Shown: piece after piece, positions 54,101 to 64,000 of the stretch
Position numbering within the stretch: position 1 is the stretch's first letter
How the letters are laid out: the number at the start of each line of letters is the position of its first letter
Assembly (NCBI RefSeq): GCF_947507565.1
Contig: NC_089181.1
Coordinates: 62,001-126,000 of the forward strand
Source: Oscarella lobularis
Lineage: Eukaryota > Porifera > Homoscleromorpha > Homosclerophorida > Oscarellidae
Direction: 5' to 3'
Length of the DNA stretch: 64,000 nt
Made by a program: the position numbers and the translations under genes
Notes under the pieces: model-generated
What the model saw: only the letters and a program-made list of their open reading frames with translations
Database searches by the model: none
Told to the model about the DNA's origin: nothing

Positions 54101-56220
54101 CGAAAAAGGAATTCAAGGAATTGCAGCAGTCGTTGGAGAAGAAACGCAAGCAATTGATCATCCGCGAAAAATTGATGAAGAAGAAGAAAAAGAAGAAGAA
54201 GAAAGGAGGAGGAGGAGGACCCGTAACGCCAGCTCCAGAAGCGTCAGCAGCCCAATCTGTTGAAGAAGACGAAAGTAAACGGGGTAGAAAGAGAAGGAAG
54301 ACGGTCGTTGCCGCTGCAGCGGCGGCGGCTTCAGAATCAAAGAAAGCGCGAAAGGAAATCGCCGAAGAAGAAGCGGAAGCGACGACTTTAACTACAATCA
54401 ATCTACTCAAAACCGAATTAGAAAAAATGATAGAAACGAAGACAGAATTAATTGAGAGATTGGCGGCGGAAAGATCGGTTCGACGACTGACGCCGCTTGG
54501 CACGGATCGAGCCTATCAGACCTATTGGACTTTCGCCTCTCTTCCGGGCGTCTTCGTCGAAAAGGCTGAACAGGACTGCTGGCCTCTTTTGGCTGTTCCC
54601 TTCGTCTTGTACGCCGATTCGACGCATTGCGACACCAAGTGGGCTGTCTATAACGATCTGGAGAGCGTTGACGCTTTAATACGAACGCTCAACTCGCGCG
54701 GTTTGCGCGAGAAGGCGCTCAAAGAGCAGTTGAAAGCGCACAGATCGTTCATTGCCTTAGGAATAGAAAGGAGCGCTACTGCCGCCGCCGCCGCCGTCGC
54801 CGCTGTCGTCGCCACCGCGACGGCCGCGACGGAAGAAACAAGTCAAGAGTCAAGCGCCGAAAATGAAGATACGCCGACGAAAGTAGCGGCACTCGCCACC
54901 GAAGAAACGACGAAAGAAGAAGAAGAAGAATCGATGCCGTCGCCGCCGCCGTCGCCGTCGCCGGAGAAAACAGCCGACGTGGAATCAATTGAAAATGTTC
55001 GGTCGCTTCTTCTTGAAATGGAAGACAAGGTATGGAACGGCAATCTCGGCGCCGTTCGTTGCCAAGATCGCGCTGCGTGGCGAAACAACGTGGCGACGAT
55101 GCGCGGAGAAATGCGCGACATTACGAAAGCCTTCGCATCGGCGATGCTCGACATAGAAGCGGGCATCGATCGACGATTCATTACGACGCCTCTTTGCGCC
55201 GCCGTCGCCAATCAAAAATCGACTTTGGCGCTCAAAGATGCTCGTAATAGTCGCTGGCTGCTTAAGAATATGAAACAGCAATTGGAGTCCGGTTGTCTCG
55301 ATCGCTGGCAATCGTCTCTCGCTACGCAATCGCTAACAGGACTCTCTCAACTCGCCGTCTATATGTCGACGTTAGACCGATCGATTCTATGGCCTAAATC
55401 GGTTCTAAACGCAAGTTGTCGGCTATGTAACAAAGCCGACGATGCTCACTTGATGTTGCTGTGCGACGGCTGCGATTGCGGTCATCATACCTATTGCTTG
55501 AATCCTCCCATGGAAGACATACCAGATGGCGATTGGTTTTGCTCCGAATGTCAGGAGGAACAACAACAACGACGACGGCGACGACGTTCGCGCAGGGGGA
55601 TCAGGGGCGACGACGAAAGATCACCGGCTAAGAAAGTCAAAATGGAACTTGCCTCCTGCTCCTCCTCTTCTTCTTCCTCCTTCGACTTCGGTGACGTGTC
55701 AATGATGGGTGGTGCGGCGGGAACGCGGAGAAAGTCGGCTGACGCGCGCGGATCGGATGCCGACGAACAGCTGAAAATGTGCGAGAAATTGTGGAAAGAA
55801 TTGAAGAATCACGACGAAAGTTGGCCCTTTCTCGAACCGGTCAATCGAAAAGCGGTACGACCAACGAAGAGAAAAAATAATAATATTCTCATTCTATTGA
55901 TTTAGAATCCCGATTATTACGAGATTATTAAGAATCCCGTCGACTTGCAAGTGATTCGTCACAAGCTCAACGTAAGGCAGTATTCGTCGCCGCGAGAGTT
56001 CAGCGCCGACGTTCGATTGATGTTTCAAAATTGTTCCGTGTACAACGAGCCGCGTTCGAGTGTCTATCGCGCTGGAACGAAGCTCGGTCGTTTCTTTGAA
56101 AAGCGTCTAGGCCAGATTGGGTTCAGCACGCCTATGGGCTATCATGAAACCCGACGATCTGCGAGTGCTGCCGTTGCTACGGTGACGGCTGAGGCCACGC
56201 CCTCCGACTTGGCCAACTAA
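51186..56220 (+). CDS. BAZ1A: BAZ1A/ACF1-type bromodomain and WAC-domain protein
   Basis: Large accessory subunit of ISWI remodellers (ACF/CHRAC). Thirteen exons, 1,456 residues: 51186-51298, 51358-51633, 51695-51946, 52005-52104, 52161-52392, 52446-52618, 52676-52741, 52791-52856, 52912-52965, 53020-53115, 53169-53313, 53372-55854, 55906-56220. Order: WAC domain (1-130, beginning MPLLNKKSF, with PDEEIFVCKATNEAFR), charged helical region (about 330-475), DDT domain (about 480-560, FGDALMLLQAIYTFKQFL), WHIM motifs in the large exon (ALTITEIVRLHF, LTVGEKLEILNAL), Lys-rich coiled coil, one PHD finger (about 1206-1252, C-x2-C ... HHTYCLNPPMEDIPDGDWFC) and a C-terminal bromodomain (about 1325-1420, NPDYYEIIKNPVDL). 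The single PHD and the N-terminal resemblance favour BAZ1A over BAZ1B or BAZ2. The 2.5-kb exon is unusual among otherwise small exons. Confidence 0.95.
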
Positions 56221-56438
56221 GGTTCTATTTATTTATTTATCTATCTAGCATCATTAAGTGACACTATATGCTTTGTACAGTCTTCTGTCGTGCAGTCTAT
56301 GTTTCTTCGTTTTTCTCTTTTCCTCATTTTTTGAAGATGGTTATCCGGGTGCACTCGCTTCCCGGATAATGATTGCGTTGCTTTTTCAGTGTTCGTCCTA
56401 AAAGAGAGTCGCAAACACGGCAAAGGCACCGTTGTACG

Positions 56439-58334
56439 ATGACAAGTTCTCGTACGAAAGAGATGGCGTTCGATGGGCGCCGTCGTTGGCTTCGAGGACC
56501 GCGTTGTGCTCGATGCGAACGTTGCGATTCAAATACAAGGCTCTTTTGCGGAAAATGCGTCAGTAGCAGACAGTTTTTTGGGCAAAATCAGTACGTAGGC
56601 TGGAGGGGGAAGAAGACGAAATAAAATTATTCTAGATTTCAATGTTTTTCGGACGAAATGGAAACATTTGAGCAGATAGAAAGAGAAAACGCTGGACTGA
56701 AGACAAAGTAAGGGTATTCTCTCGCTGATTAATGGATTGATTTACTACATGATACGGTGATTTTAGAATTGCAGAAAAGAGCGCATCAAAGCGAAAGACG
56801 AAATTGGTAAAATGTTCAATTTTTAACTTCCCCTAATACTATTTTATTCAGATGGTCGATTTGTGGGCTTGTTGCAAGAGGATCGAATTGTTTCAACAGA
56901 CGTACGAGCAGACTGAAAAACATTTGGAACAAGGTAAAAGCAAAAAAAGATAGAGAGAGACTTATTTAATTAATTAAAATACTTTTTAATTAAGAACGTT
57001 GCGAATGCAAAATTGTTCGCAAGAGAAACAAGACGCTGGCGTCAAACTTACACAAACTCAAATTTTCTGTTAAGGAATCTCCCAAGTACATCTCCAAGCT
57101 TCAGGTGAACTCAATTCATTAATTAAATAATTCTTTATATATTTTTCGTGCAGACTGAGTTGGATCGCAAAAGCAAGGAATTGACACTTGTTATTGAAAA
57201 TCTTGGCGCTCTGAGAAAGCGCAACGTAGCGAGTTTAACAAGTCAAATATTTCCGCTCATCCGATTGACTCCTCTATGCAATTTGGAAGAAGGGAGAGAT
57301 CAATCCGAAATGATAGCGAGTCAAATTGCCGAAGCATTAGATGAGAAGAGACAAGAGAAAGAGCATCAAAGAGAAGAGCCAACATCTGCATGGTGGAGTC
57401 ATATAGAATATAGTATCTGTGGTCAGACGTTGCAGAGCGGAGATAAAATTGCTCGTGACGAAGAAATGTGTAAGGGGGTTGGGGAGAGAAACATAACGAA
57501 TCTCTCTATAGCTTGGCTTTTAGTTTTGTCAAGGAGTCAGATGGCCGCTTCTATTGAAGAAGGTAAATACAGCACATACATTATTTATTTATTTATTTGC
57601 TCTAGATGCTGAGCCGTGCAAGTCTACGCTTGATAAAGTGGCCACTGCTCTTGGTTACGTTGCTCAGTTAACGCCTATTTTATCGTCACTTCTTAACGTC
57701 CATCTCCCTTTTCAACTTCACCACAGGTAGGATTTTTTCTTCATGCTTTTATTGATTTTTTTACACGCAATTCATCTGTAGTCAATTCAATCCAAATAAT
57801 TTAACCCAGATTAGTTTTCAAGTGCTCTACGCCCAACTACAAGCAAACGTGCTTGTACTCTGCTTTCACATGGTAAGACGTCACACATCCTTATTCTATT
57901 TGAATATTTTTTTCGCTGTAGAGAATTCCCAAACATAAACTCGTGACCCAGCACCTTCTACATAATTTAGCACTGTGTAACGAAGCACCAACGCCATCAT
58001 TTTCAAGGCAGACTTCTTTAATTAAGCCAACTCACCACATATGTATGTCTCTCTTTCCTCTAGCTATGGTGGCTACGTAGTGCATCCTGAACTCATACCG
58101 GATATACCAGCTGATTGGGAGCCCGTCGAATTTGAAGCACAACCCTTATCTGATGCAGTTACCTTGCCGGAATGGGAATGGGAATCGGTCACGGAAGCAG
58201 ACGTTCCTGACATGAAAGAAGTAATTGTTAGTCATGGCGGTGCGGGAGCAGCGAGTGTCATTGCTTCCACATTCTCTCAAGTCTCAAACATGGTATGGGG
58301 GAGACAAATATCGGCGGTGATGCGAAAAAAATGA
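56439..58334 (+). CDS. ATG14: Beclin 1-associated autophagy regulator ATG14 (Barkor)
   Basis: ATG14 targets the class III PI3-kinase complex I (VPS34, VPS15, Beclin 1) to ER sites of autophagosome formation. Eleven exons, 463 residues (human 492): 56439-56590, 56636-56707, 56767-56806, 56852-56933, 56995-57104, 57154-57469, 57512-57562, 57606-57726, 57782-57872, 57922-58007, 58064-58334. The N-terminus has the cysteine cluster needed for ER targeting (Cys23, 26, 29, 37, 40: CARCERC...LFCGKC). Coiled-coil segments follow (about 60-190). The middle matches the family at STLDKVATALGYVAQLTPIL and NLTQISFQVLYAQLQANVLV. The C-terminus has a BATS-like acidic segment (EWEWESVTEADVPD) and an amphipathic end (ASTFSQVSNMVWG). 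The last intron appears to use a GC donor (GCAGAC), the least certain junction. ATG starts 218 bp after BAZ1A ends. Confidence 0.9.
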
Positions 58335-58396
58335 AAGAAATCACACAAAAACAACGACTATTGACGCAAAATGTAAAAAAACAGTGCAGAATATTT

Positions 58397-58683
58397 TTAG
58401 CTGGAGAAGTAGCTTTGAATGTGCCTCAGATAGGTCGGTAGGAACGCGTAGGTAGCGTAGGACGCCGTGGAACAGAGAGCCAACACGACGCCATCTGGAA
58501 ATTTCGCTGTCAAGGTTACAAGAGTCGAAGAAATTCTTTGCTTCGCGTTTGTGCGAAAAGGATACACACTACTTTTCTCTCTGTCGGTTCTAGCCCGTAA
58601 AATCCTATCGTTAATTCCATCTGAAGGTGCTTCAACTTTAGCCAGTCGATGATTTGCTTCATTCCTCCGCACACAGATGTTTG
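58397..58683 (-). CDS. Unrecognised short membrane-anchored protein, tentative
   Basis: I do not recognise this. On the minus strand a frame stays open from an acceptor-like CTTCAG (near 58,684) to TAA. It reads a hydrophilic segment (NHRLAKVEAPSDGINDR, then RARTDREK) followed by a C-terminal hydrophobic stretch (DGVVLALCSTASYATYAFLP) and a short tail, the layout of a tail-anchored protein. An alternative acceptor at 58,757 opens another frame beginning with acidic residues (DENDEEEEHV) that ends earlier, so splicing is unclear. No start codon is assigned; any 5' exon would overlap PSMA3 exon 1 on the other strand. The stop is about 60 bp from the convergent ATG14 stop. It could be spurious. 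Confidence 0.28.
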
Positions 58684-58785
58684 CTGAAGCGAGTAGACGG
58701 GAATTTTAGTGGATGTCACGTGCTCTTCTTCTTCGTCGTTTTCATCCTAAAGAAACAGTATTTCTCGACAATTTCCAATAGAAGA

Positions 58786-60156
58786 ATGAGTTCGATTGGC
58801 ACTGGAGTAAGTAGGCATAATTTTACGAGACGGGCCCTCTCAATGGGGCTCACTTCTTCAGTACGATTTATCATCGGCTACATTTTCTCCGGACGGTCGA
58901 ATCTTCCAAGTCGAATACGCTCAGAAGGCAGTTGAAAGTAGCAGGTACAGACGTCGAGACAAAAAAGCGAAGCGATAGCCAAAGGAGAACACGTTTTAGC
59001 ACGGCGATCGCTGTCAAAGGCAAAGACGGAGTCGTTTTTGGCGTGGAGAAACTCATCGTGTCAAAATTACACGAACCGACAGCAAACAGACGCATATTCA
59101 ACGTCGATCATCACGTAGGAATGGTGAGAGTCTTTGCCCCTTCCCTTTGTAAAATTTCCAAAATTCTTTTCTCCCAAGGCAACGTGTGGTTTAATAGCAG
59201 ACGCTCGAGAGGTACGTCAAAATTAAAATATGTATTAAATTTTTGGAGTCTTTCTTTTCAGGTTGCAGATCGAGCTAGGAAAGAATGCGTTGACTATCAA
59301 TCTTTTTACGGGAGCCCAATTCCAGCTAAAGTAATTAATTAATCTTGATTTATTTTTTTATTTATTTTGACGCATGCACGCAGCATTTGTCAGAACGCAT
59401 TTCTATGTACGTTCATCTCTACACCCTCTACAGTTCGGTTCGACCGTTTGGCTGCAGGTAAGAGATTTGAACAGAATTAATTAATTAATTAATGCACTTT
59501 TTAAAAAGTCTGTTATTGGGATCTTATGAACACAGTGGACCTCATTTGTATATGATTGAGCCATCTGGTGTAGCTTGGGTGAGAAAAAGGGGGGCTTGGT
59601 TGGTCTTCATATCAATTCTCACTTATATAGGGTTATCATGCGTGTGCTATTGGAAAGGCAAGGCAAGCTGCAAAGACTGAGCTTGAAAAACTCAACGTAA
59701 AACATTAGTTTCGTGAATCGTCATTTTATCTCCTTTTACCTTGAATATAGCCAAAGAATATGACGTGTGTGGAATTAGTGAAAGAAGTGGCCAAAATGTA
59801 ATTGACGCAACACAGTGTCTCTTTAATTGATTTTAGTATGACTCAATTTTTCTTTGTTCTAGAATTCATTTTGTCCACGACGAAGTAAAAGACAAACAAT
59901 TTCAGCTTGAAATGAGTTGGGTTGGAGAAGGTACATTGCGCCAAAAAAAATAAAACTGAATTCAATATATATTCTTATCAGTTACCGGCGGAAAACATGA
60001 AATGGTGCCCCAGGACATTTTATCTGATGCAGAAAAATATGCCAAAGTACGTTCATAGACAAAGTAGTAGAGCTGTTTTTTTAAACTAACTAAAATTTCG
60101 TTTCGTTTTAGGAATCACTTGTTGAGTCGTCAGATTCGGAAGAAGAGGATCCCTAA
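58786..60156 (+). CDS. PSMA3: Proteasome subunit alpha type-3 (20S alpha 7)
   Basis: Structural alpha-ring subunit of the 20S proteasome. Twelve exons, 254 residues (human 255): 58786-58806, 58862-58944, 59000-59123, 59179-59211, 59262-59330, 59384-59457, 59509-59578, 59631-59696, 59751-59797, 59863-59930, 59982-60046, 60112-60156. It starts [20 protein letters not shown] with the alpha-subunit signature [12 protein letters not shown]. Family residues continue through [67 protein letters not shown] and [12 protein letters not shown]. The tail is acidic ([10 protein letters not shown]), as in other alpha 7 subunits where it contributes to 19S/PA200 binding and is a CK2 target. All junctions are GT-AG and the coding length closes in frame. 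Confidence 0.97.
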
Positions 60157-60280
60157 GAATCAAAGTGAAAGGAATAACGGGTTTTGACTGAGATTATGAC
60201 ATAGTAGGAGAGGTAAAAAGGTAGGTGATGGCTATGAGATCATGTCCACACACACATGCGTTCTCTCTCTATCTATCTAT

Positions 60281-61250
60281 CTAACTCTCTTCACCGCCAC
60301 CCTCTTCATCCACGTCTTCTTTCACAATTGGAATACCTAGATTAAAGCATTTCCCCCCCTCTCCCTATTAGAATTAATTCCTAACCATCCAATTTCTTGA
60401 GCTTAGGCATGCGCTTTGTCACCTGTTCGCGCCACTCGTCATCCGTCGCATACTTTTCCGTCAGTGGATTACCTTATATATAGAGAGAAAGAAAGAAAAT
60501 CGTTTTATTTATTATGTAGAGAGGAGTTCTTCTTCCTCTCACCAACAAAGAGTAAGTCTTCAAGCAAAGGAAGGTCTGACATTCGATTAAATTCTTCCCA
60601 ATCCTTTACTTTATTATTAGACATGTAAAGAACCTAAAGAGAGCTTTCCCCTTCCTTTTTTCAATATTCCTTGAATTTATTTTACTTTCAATTTTTTCAT
60701 CACTCCAACGCCCTTCATTTTTTCAATTGAATTATAGGAGATCCATAGTTGTTCTAGAGTATCGGCTACTGCTTCCAAACCACCGAATCCCTTTATGTTG
60801 TTTCTTCCCAATGACAAAATTCGAAGTTTTTCTACAATACATAATAGCTAATTATATGATTAATGAATCTGCTTACTCAATCCGTTAAGGTTCGTAATCT
60901 TTTCGATTGCATTCGTTGATAAGGATAATTTTCTTTAATTAATTAATTATTATTAATCGAAGCCGCAAAATGAGGAATTTCTCACTCGCAAAGGACCAAT
61001 GTGCTCAACGAAGCATCCATTCGCTCAATAGGAGGATATTGAGCGTAAAGACCAATTTCTGTAGCTTCAGCTGGCTTCTGGCCTTTCTTCTCCGCCTACG
61101 AAACGAAGCACAGAGTAGATTAGGTACAGTAGAACCCCTGCATCTTTGCGCAGACCCATTTTGCTAAGGCGTCTTTAATCGTTGTTCCTTTAGACTAAAC
61201 CAAACGCCCGTTATGACGACGAAAGCGTTTCCTTCACAGAACCTTACCAT
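60281..61250 (-). CDS. DNAL1: Axonemal dynein light chain 1 (LC1)
   Basis: Leucine-rich-repeat light chain that binds the outer-arm dynein heavy chain gamma motor domain in cilia. Eight exons, 195 residues (human 190): 61250-61248, 61194-61156, 61095-60986, 60932-60877, about 60832-60686, 60633-60543, 60472-60386, 60336-60281; one exon 5 boundary is uncertain by one base. It starts [14 protein letters not shown], then [88 protein letters not shown] and an acidic C-terminus ([12 protein letters not shown]). Oddity: the first coding exon contributes only the ATG, followed at once by GTAAGG. The gene converges on PSMA3 (124 bp between stops) and is head-to-head with OTUB1. Its presence fits an organism with motile cilia. 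Confidence 0.95.
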
Positions 61251-61299
61251 CTCTGTTGGCAGGGGTAACGTCTAACGCGCGTGTCCGTCTTTCAACAAC
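61251..61299. promoter_or_regulatory. 49-bp gap between divergent start codons of DNAL1 and OTUB1
   Basis: The two ATGs point away from each other with only 49 bp between them. Either the genes share a minimal bidirectional core with very short 5' UTRs, or their transcripts overlap antisense. The gap includes GTAACGTCTAACGCGCGTG and no TATA box. Confidence 0.7.
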
Positions 61300-62405
61300 A
61301 TGGCGGAAGCTGTGTCAGGTCTCGCGGCGACGTTGTTGTCCACTTCTCGGCTTATTCTATGATGCATTTAGATGCGCAAGCGACAGATGAAGCGATCCTA
61401 GCCCAAGTGGAACAGATACGAAACGAAGTCGGTTGCTTTCATTTTCTTTCGCGTCTCTTTGGAGTCTTTCCCATTGAAAATCGTTTTGTAAGATCGCAGA
61501 AACGCAATCGCTGGTGGGAAAAGTGGAGGATTTGAGCGTTCTCAGTCGCGAATACGTCGAAACGGATAAGGTCTATCAGGAAAAGATTCAAGTAAGTCCG
61601 AATAGGGGAAGGAGTCAACGCCTTTCACTCTTTTCCTTTAGTATCTCTGTACAAAATACACGAGTATTCGACGGACGAGACCGGACGGAAATTGTTTCTT
61701 TCGTGGTTTCGCTTTCGCCTACTTGGAACGACTCATCAACGATCGATCCGACTACGAAAAGTGAACAATAATACATAGACATATACAATAGTACTTTGAT
61801 GTGATGACAATCCCTTAGGTTTTGTGCCTTGGCCAAAGAGAGCAAAGATAGACTAGTATCCCTCGGATTTCCAGCCTTCACAACGGAAGACTTCCATGAA
61901 GTGGTAAGTAGTACTCTCTTCTTCCACTCACTCACTCATATATTATTTGTACATGGTAGTTTATGGAAATGGTGGAGAGTATAGGAAAGCCATGTACTGT
62001 TGCTCATCTTCTCCAAGTATGACAGTCACATGATTATATTCAACTCTCTAATATATCTCTATGTAGCAATTGAATGAGCAGAGTCTTTCTGATTACATTA
62101 TAGTTTATCTTCGTCTATTGACTTCGGCACGGTTACTTGAAAATGCCGTCTTTTTTGAAAATTTCATTGAAGATGGCTTGACCGTGCCGGAGTTTTGTCA
62201 TCGCGAAGTCGAGCCCATGGCCAAAGAAAGCGATCACATACACGTGATCGCTCTCAGTGAATTTCTAGGCGTTTGCATACGAGTTGTGTATATGGATCGA
62301 GGTGAAGGAGGCACTGTTAATCATCACGATTTTCCTGAAGACGGTGGACCACCTCACGTCACGCTGCTCTATCGGCCTGGTCACTATGATATACTGTACA
62401 GTTAG
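61300..62405 (+). CDS. OTUB1: Ubiquitin thioesterase otubain (OTUB1-type)
   Basis: OTU-family cysteine deubiquitinase; the vertebrate enzyme is Lys48-specific and also inhibits E2 enzymes non-catalytically. Seven exons, 257 residues (human 271): 61300-61318, 61372-61427, 61493-61591, 61642-61760, 61819-61903, 61960-62016, 62067-62405. The catalytic triad region is intact: RPDGNCFFRGF gives Asp73 and Cys76, and the C-terminal YRPGHYDILY gives His251. Other family segments are LSREYVETDKVYQEKI, SDYIIVYLRLLTSARLLE, CHREVEPMAKESDHIHVIAL and VVYMDRGEGGT. The N-terminal helix that blocks E2 binding in OTUB1 is present but short, so an OTUB2-like role cannot be fully excluded. The stop lies 33 bp before the inferred start of the next gene. 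Confidence 0.95.
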
Positions 62406-62438
62406 TAATTTGAGCTGTGCCTTCGTAGATATTGTATC

Positions 62439-63042
62439 ATGAACAATGCAGACTGCCATGACGACGGGTCACGTGCTCAGCAACTAACGTAACGTACGCT
62501 AGGTACAGTTGGCTGAAGAAGACGGCAGCGATTCTACGCCGGTTCGCTGCTCCAAAATCGTCTTCTAGACGATGCTTTTCGAAAGACCGAAAGCCGAGCT
62601 CATCCAACTGGCTACGACGCCAGAAAAAAGTTCTCTAGACTTCTTCGCTCTCGCGATCGACTTCACCACATTTTTTCAGGATGTCTTTGTAAAACGTTCT
62701 GTGGAAGAAGGATACCGAAGTAGAAGTGCATACAAACTTCTTCAAATGCAAAGCAGATTCAAATTTCTAACCAATTGTTCATCAGTGGTAAGCCGAAACA
62801 AAAATCTCTCTCTTTCTCTTCTATCTATCTATCTATCTATCTATCTACATTTCCGCATTACAGATCGATTTGGGAGCAGCTCCAGGTACGCAATGTTGAT
62901 GGAAACAACCCGGAAGTGCCCTGCCCACTCTAAAATATTTAGGATCTTGGTGTCAAGTAGTAGCAAATCATATGAACTCATCGAATGTCAACGAATATCG
63001 TATTATTGGCGTCGACGTGAAAGGCAAGCACTCGTCAATTTG

Positions 63043-63073
<31 letters not shown>

Positions 63074-63647
63074 TTTTGTAGATATTGATCCTGTTGATGG
63101 GGTTACAATGCTGAATCGCTGCAGCGTATTAGATCATGATATTGAAGTACGAGTGAGAAAGGCTTTGCTTCCCTTTCAAAGCGCAGACGTTGTATTGAGG
63201 TACAAAGTGAATGAATGAATCCTTCTCCCTGAGGTAGTGAGACTTCATTTTGTCTTTTCAACAGTGATATGGCTCCAAATGCTACAGGAATTCGCTCAGT
63301 TGATCATGCACGAATTATGGTGAAAACTAATCTTTTTTCTAACTTTATGAGTATAGTACTTTTTTTTTCAGGAATTGGTCCAAAGTGCCTTTGATTTTGC
63401 TGACAGACTTCTTTATCCAAACAAGGGCATTTTCATCTGTAAAATCTGGGATGGTCGGGAAGTTCGAGGTAACTCATTTCCTAATAAATTCAATTAATTA
63501 ATTAATTATATGATAGACCTGAAGAAAATGCTTCGAGAAAAGTTTGATACAGTAAAGGATTGTCGACCTCCTGCCAGTCGAAAAGATTCAACAGAATTCT
63601 ACGTCATTTGCAAACGATTCAGACGACACGATGTTCCTAGTACCTAA
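62439..63647 (+). CDS. MRM2: Mitochondrial rRNA 2'-O-methyltransferase (RrmJ/FtsJ family, MRM2)
   Basis: SAM-dependent enzyme methylating the A-loop uridine of mitochondrial large-subunit rRNA. Nine exons, 253 residues: 62439-62467, 62509-62629, 62680-62787, 62864-62885, 62943-63023, 63082-63199, 63265-63319, 63372-63468, 63517-63647. SAM motif I is DLGAAPGSWCQV; the K-D-K-E catalytic set appears as SRSAYKLL, LSDMAPNATG, FICKIWDG and DSTEFYVICK. The second exon encodes an Arg/Ser-rich stretch without acidic residues (ILRRFAAPKSSSRRCFSKDR, then WLRRQ), typical of a mitochondrial presequence. A different frame of the same bases offers a more obvious ATG (62,572), but only the chosen frame joins the conserved WLRRQKKDVFVK region. 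Exon 1 (ten residues) is inferred from a phase-matched GTCACG donor and a CTAAC branch-like motif; the true start is uncertain. The intron after 63,023 has a GC donor. Confidence 0.9.
62821..62847. repeat. CTAT tetranucleotide microsatellite in an MRM2 intron
   Basis: Six to seven CTAT copies lie in the polypyrimidine-rich part of the intron before exon 4. It may be length-polymorphic. Confidence 0.85.
63041..63076. repeat. TTTA tetranucleotide microsatellite in an MRM2 intron
   Basis: About eight TTTA copies fill most of the short GC-AG intron between exons 5 and 6 of MRM2. Confidence 0.85.
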
Positions 63648-63711
63648 TTATCGCCTTTCGTTCGTGCAAATAATGTGCTAACGAACGTCCGGGAGTTTGG
63701 ATTTTGCAGCC

Positions 63712-64000
63712 ATGAAGTGTGCCGTCCTTACAGGTTCTCTCCGCGATCGTTCTTTTGTCGTCCGATTCATCGAACTGTTTCTTTAGTAAGCGATCGATGT
63801 TCTCGCGGAGAGGCGAACGACGAAAGTGGTCCGAATTTGATGAAATTGCTCAACGAAAGCTCGTAAGTAAAACTGCTCGTTCTGCGTCCTATATTTCAGT
63901 TCTCCCGTCAGTTTGAAGCCGTCTCGAATCGAATACGCCTGCGTTCCTGACGAAAAAGAAGAAATCCAAGTAAGCCGAACCGTTCTAACGTGTTTTTTCA
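63712..64000 (+). CDS. GPHN: Gephyrin / MogA-type molybdopterin adenylyltransferase, 5' part
   Basis: Three exons (63712-63733, 63787-63862, 63900-63969) are visible and the gene runs past the window end. The peptide begins MKCAVLTVSDRCSRGEANDE, then SGPNLMKLL and RIEYACVPDEKEEIQ. This matches the start of the MogA/gephyrin G domain (VLTVSD near the N-terminus, a PDE-x-EEI segment about 50 residues on), which adenylylates molybdopterin in molybdenum-cofactor synthesis. The domain starts almost at residue 1, without the N-terminal extension of vertebrate gephyrin. Whether a MoeA-like E domain follows, as in gephyrin, or not, as in MogA, lies outside the window. The start codon is 64 bp after the MRM2 stop. 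Confidence 0.85.

Noticed and set aside
62572-63081. 169-codon ORF starting MLFERPKAEL as the MRM2 start
   Set aside because: Its first part does not match the family and it runs through introns; a different frame matches the conserved N-terminal region.

Overview
The window comes from a gene-dense animal genome. Proteins typical of metazoans (receptor tyrosine kinase, multi-lectin receptor, POMGNT2, ATG14, axonemal light chain DNAL1) sit next to core eukaryotic genes (INO80, TBP, BAZ1A/ACF1, proteasome alpha PSMA3, OTUB1, MRM2, a gephyrin/MogA-type protein). Introns are mostly 30-100 nt and intergenic gaps are often below 500 bp. Compactness plus kringle and lectin receptors suggests an early-branching animal. 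I favour a sponge, but this is inference, since no species marker was found.

Region 1 (1 to about 27,500) is a composite tandem-repeat block without convincing genes. At least ten satellite or simple-repeat families lie end to end: a 41-bp satellite (A) alternating twice with a 48/49-bp satellite (B), a GCGAAT-like array, a 22-bp palindromic array, then 20-, 43-, 32-, 9- and 33-bp arrays, a 15-bp palindromic array, a second 41-bp satellite related to A, and a GGAATA microsatellite at the edge. Long ORFs here are artefacts of unit lengths divisible by three.

Region 2 (about 27,800 to 42,300) holds an unrecognised minus-strand gene, POMGNT2, an intron-containing tRNA-Thr and three minus-strand cell-surface genes. 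These are a kringle-kringle-FN2 membrane protein without a kinase, a kringle-kringle-FN2 receptor tyrosine kinase, and a receptor with eight C-type lectin domains plus an LCCL domain. The first two are clearly paralogues: same domain order, same intron phases and the same GC-AG first intron.

Region 3 (about 42,900 to the end) is a packed housekeeping segment. INO80 (35 coding exons, with a tRNA-Lys gene inside one intron) converges on TBP, which is head-to-head with BAZ1A. ATG14, PSMA3, DNAL1, OTUB1, MRM2 and the 5' part of a gephyrin-like gene follow. INO80, TBP and BAZ1A all act on chromatin or promoters. DNAL1 and OTUB1 are divergent with start codons only 49 bp apart.

Exon models were assembled by eye from splice signals, reading phase and recalled family sequences. 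For the listed models coding length closes in frame, but single-exon boundaries may be off by a base or a few codons. Eight of about 134 modelled introns use GC-AG rather than GT-AG.
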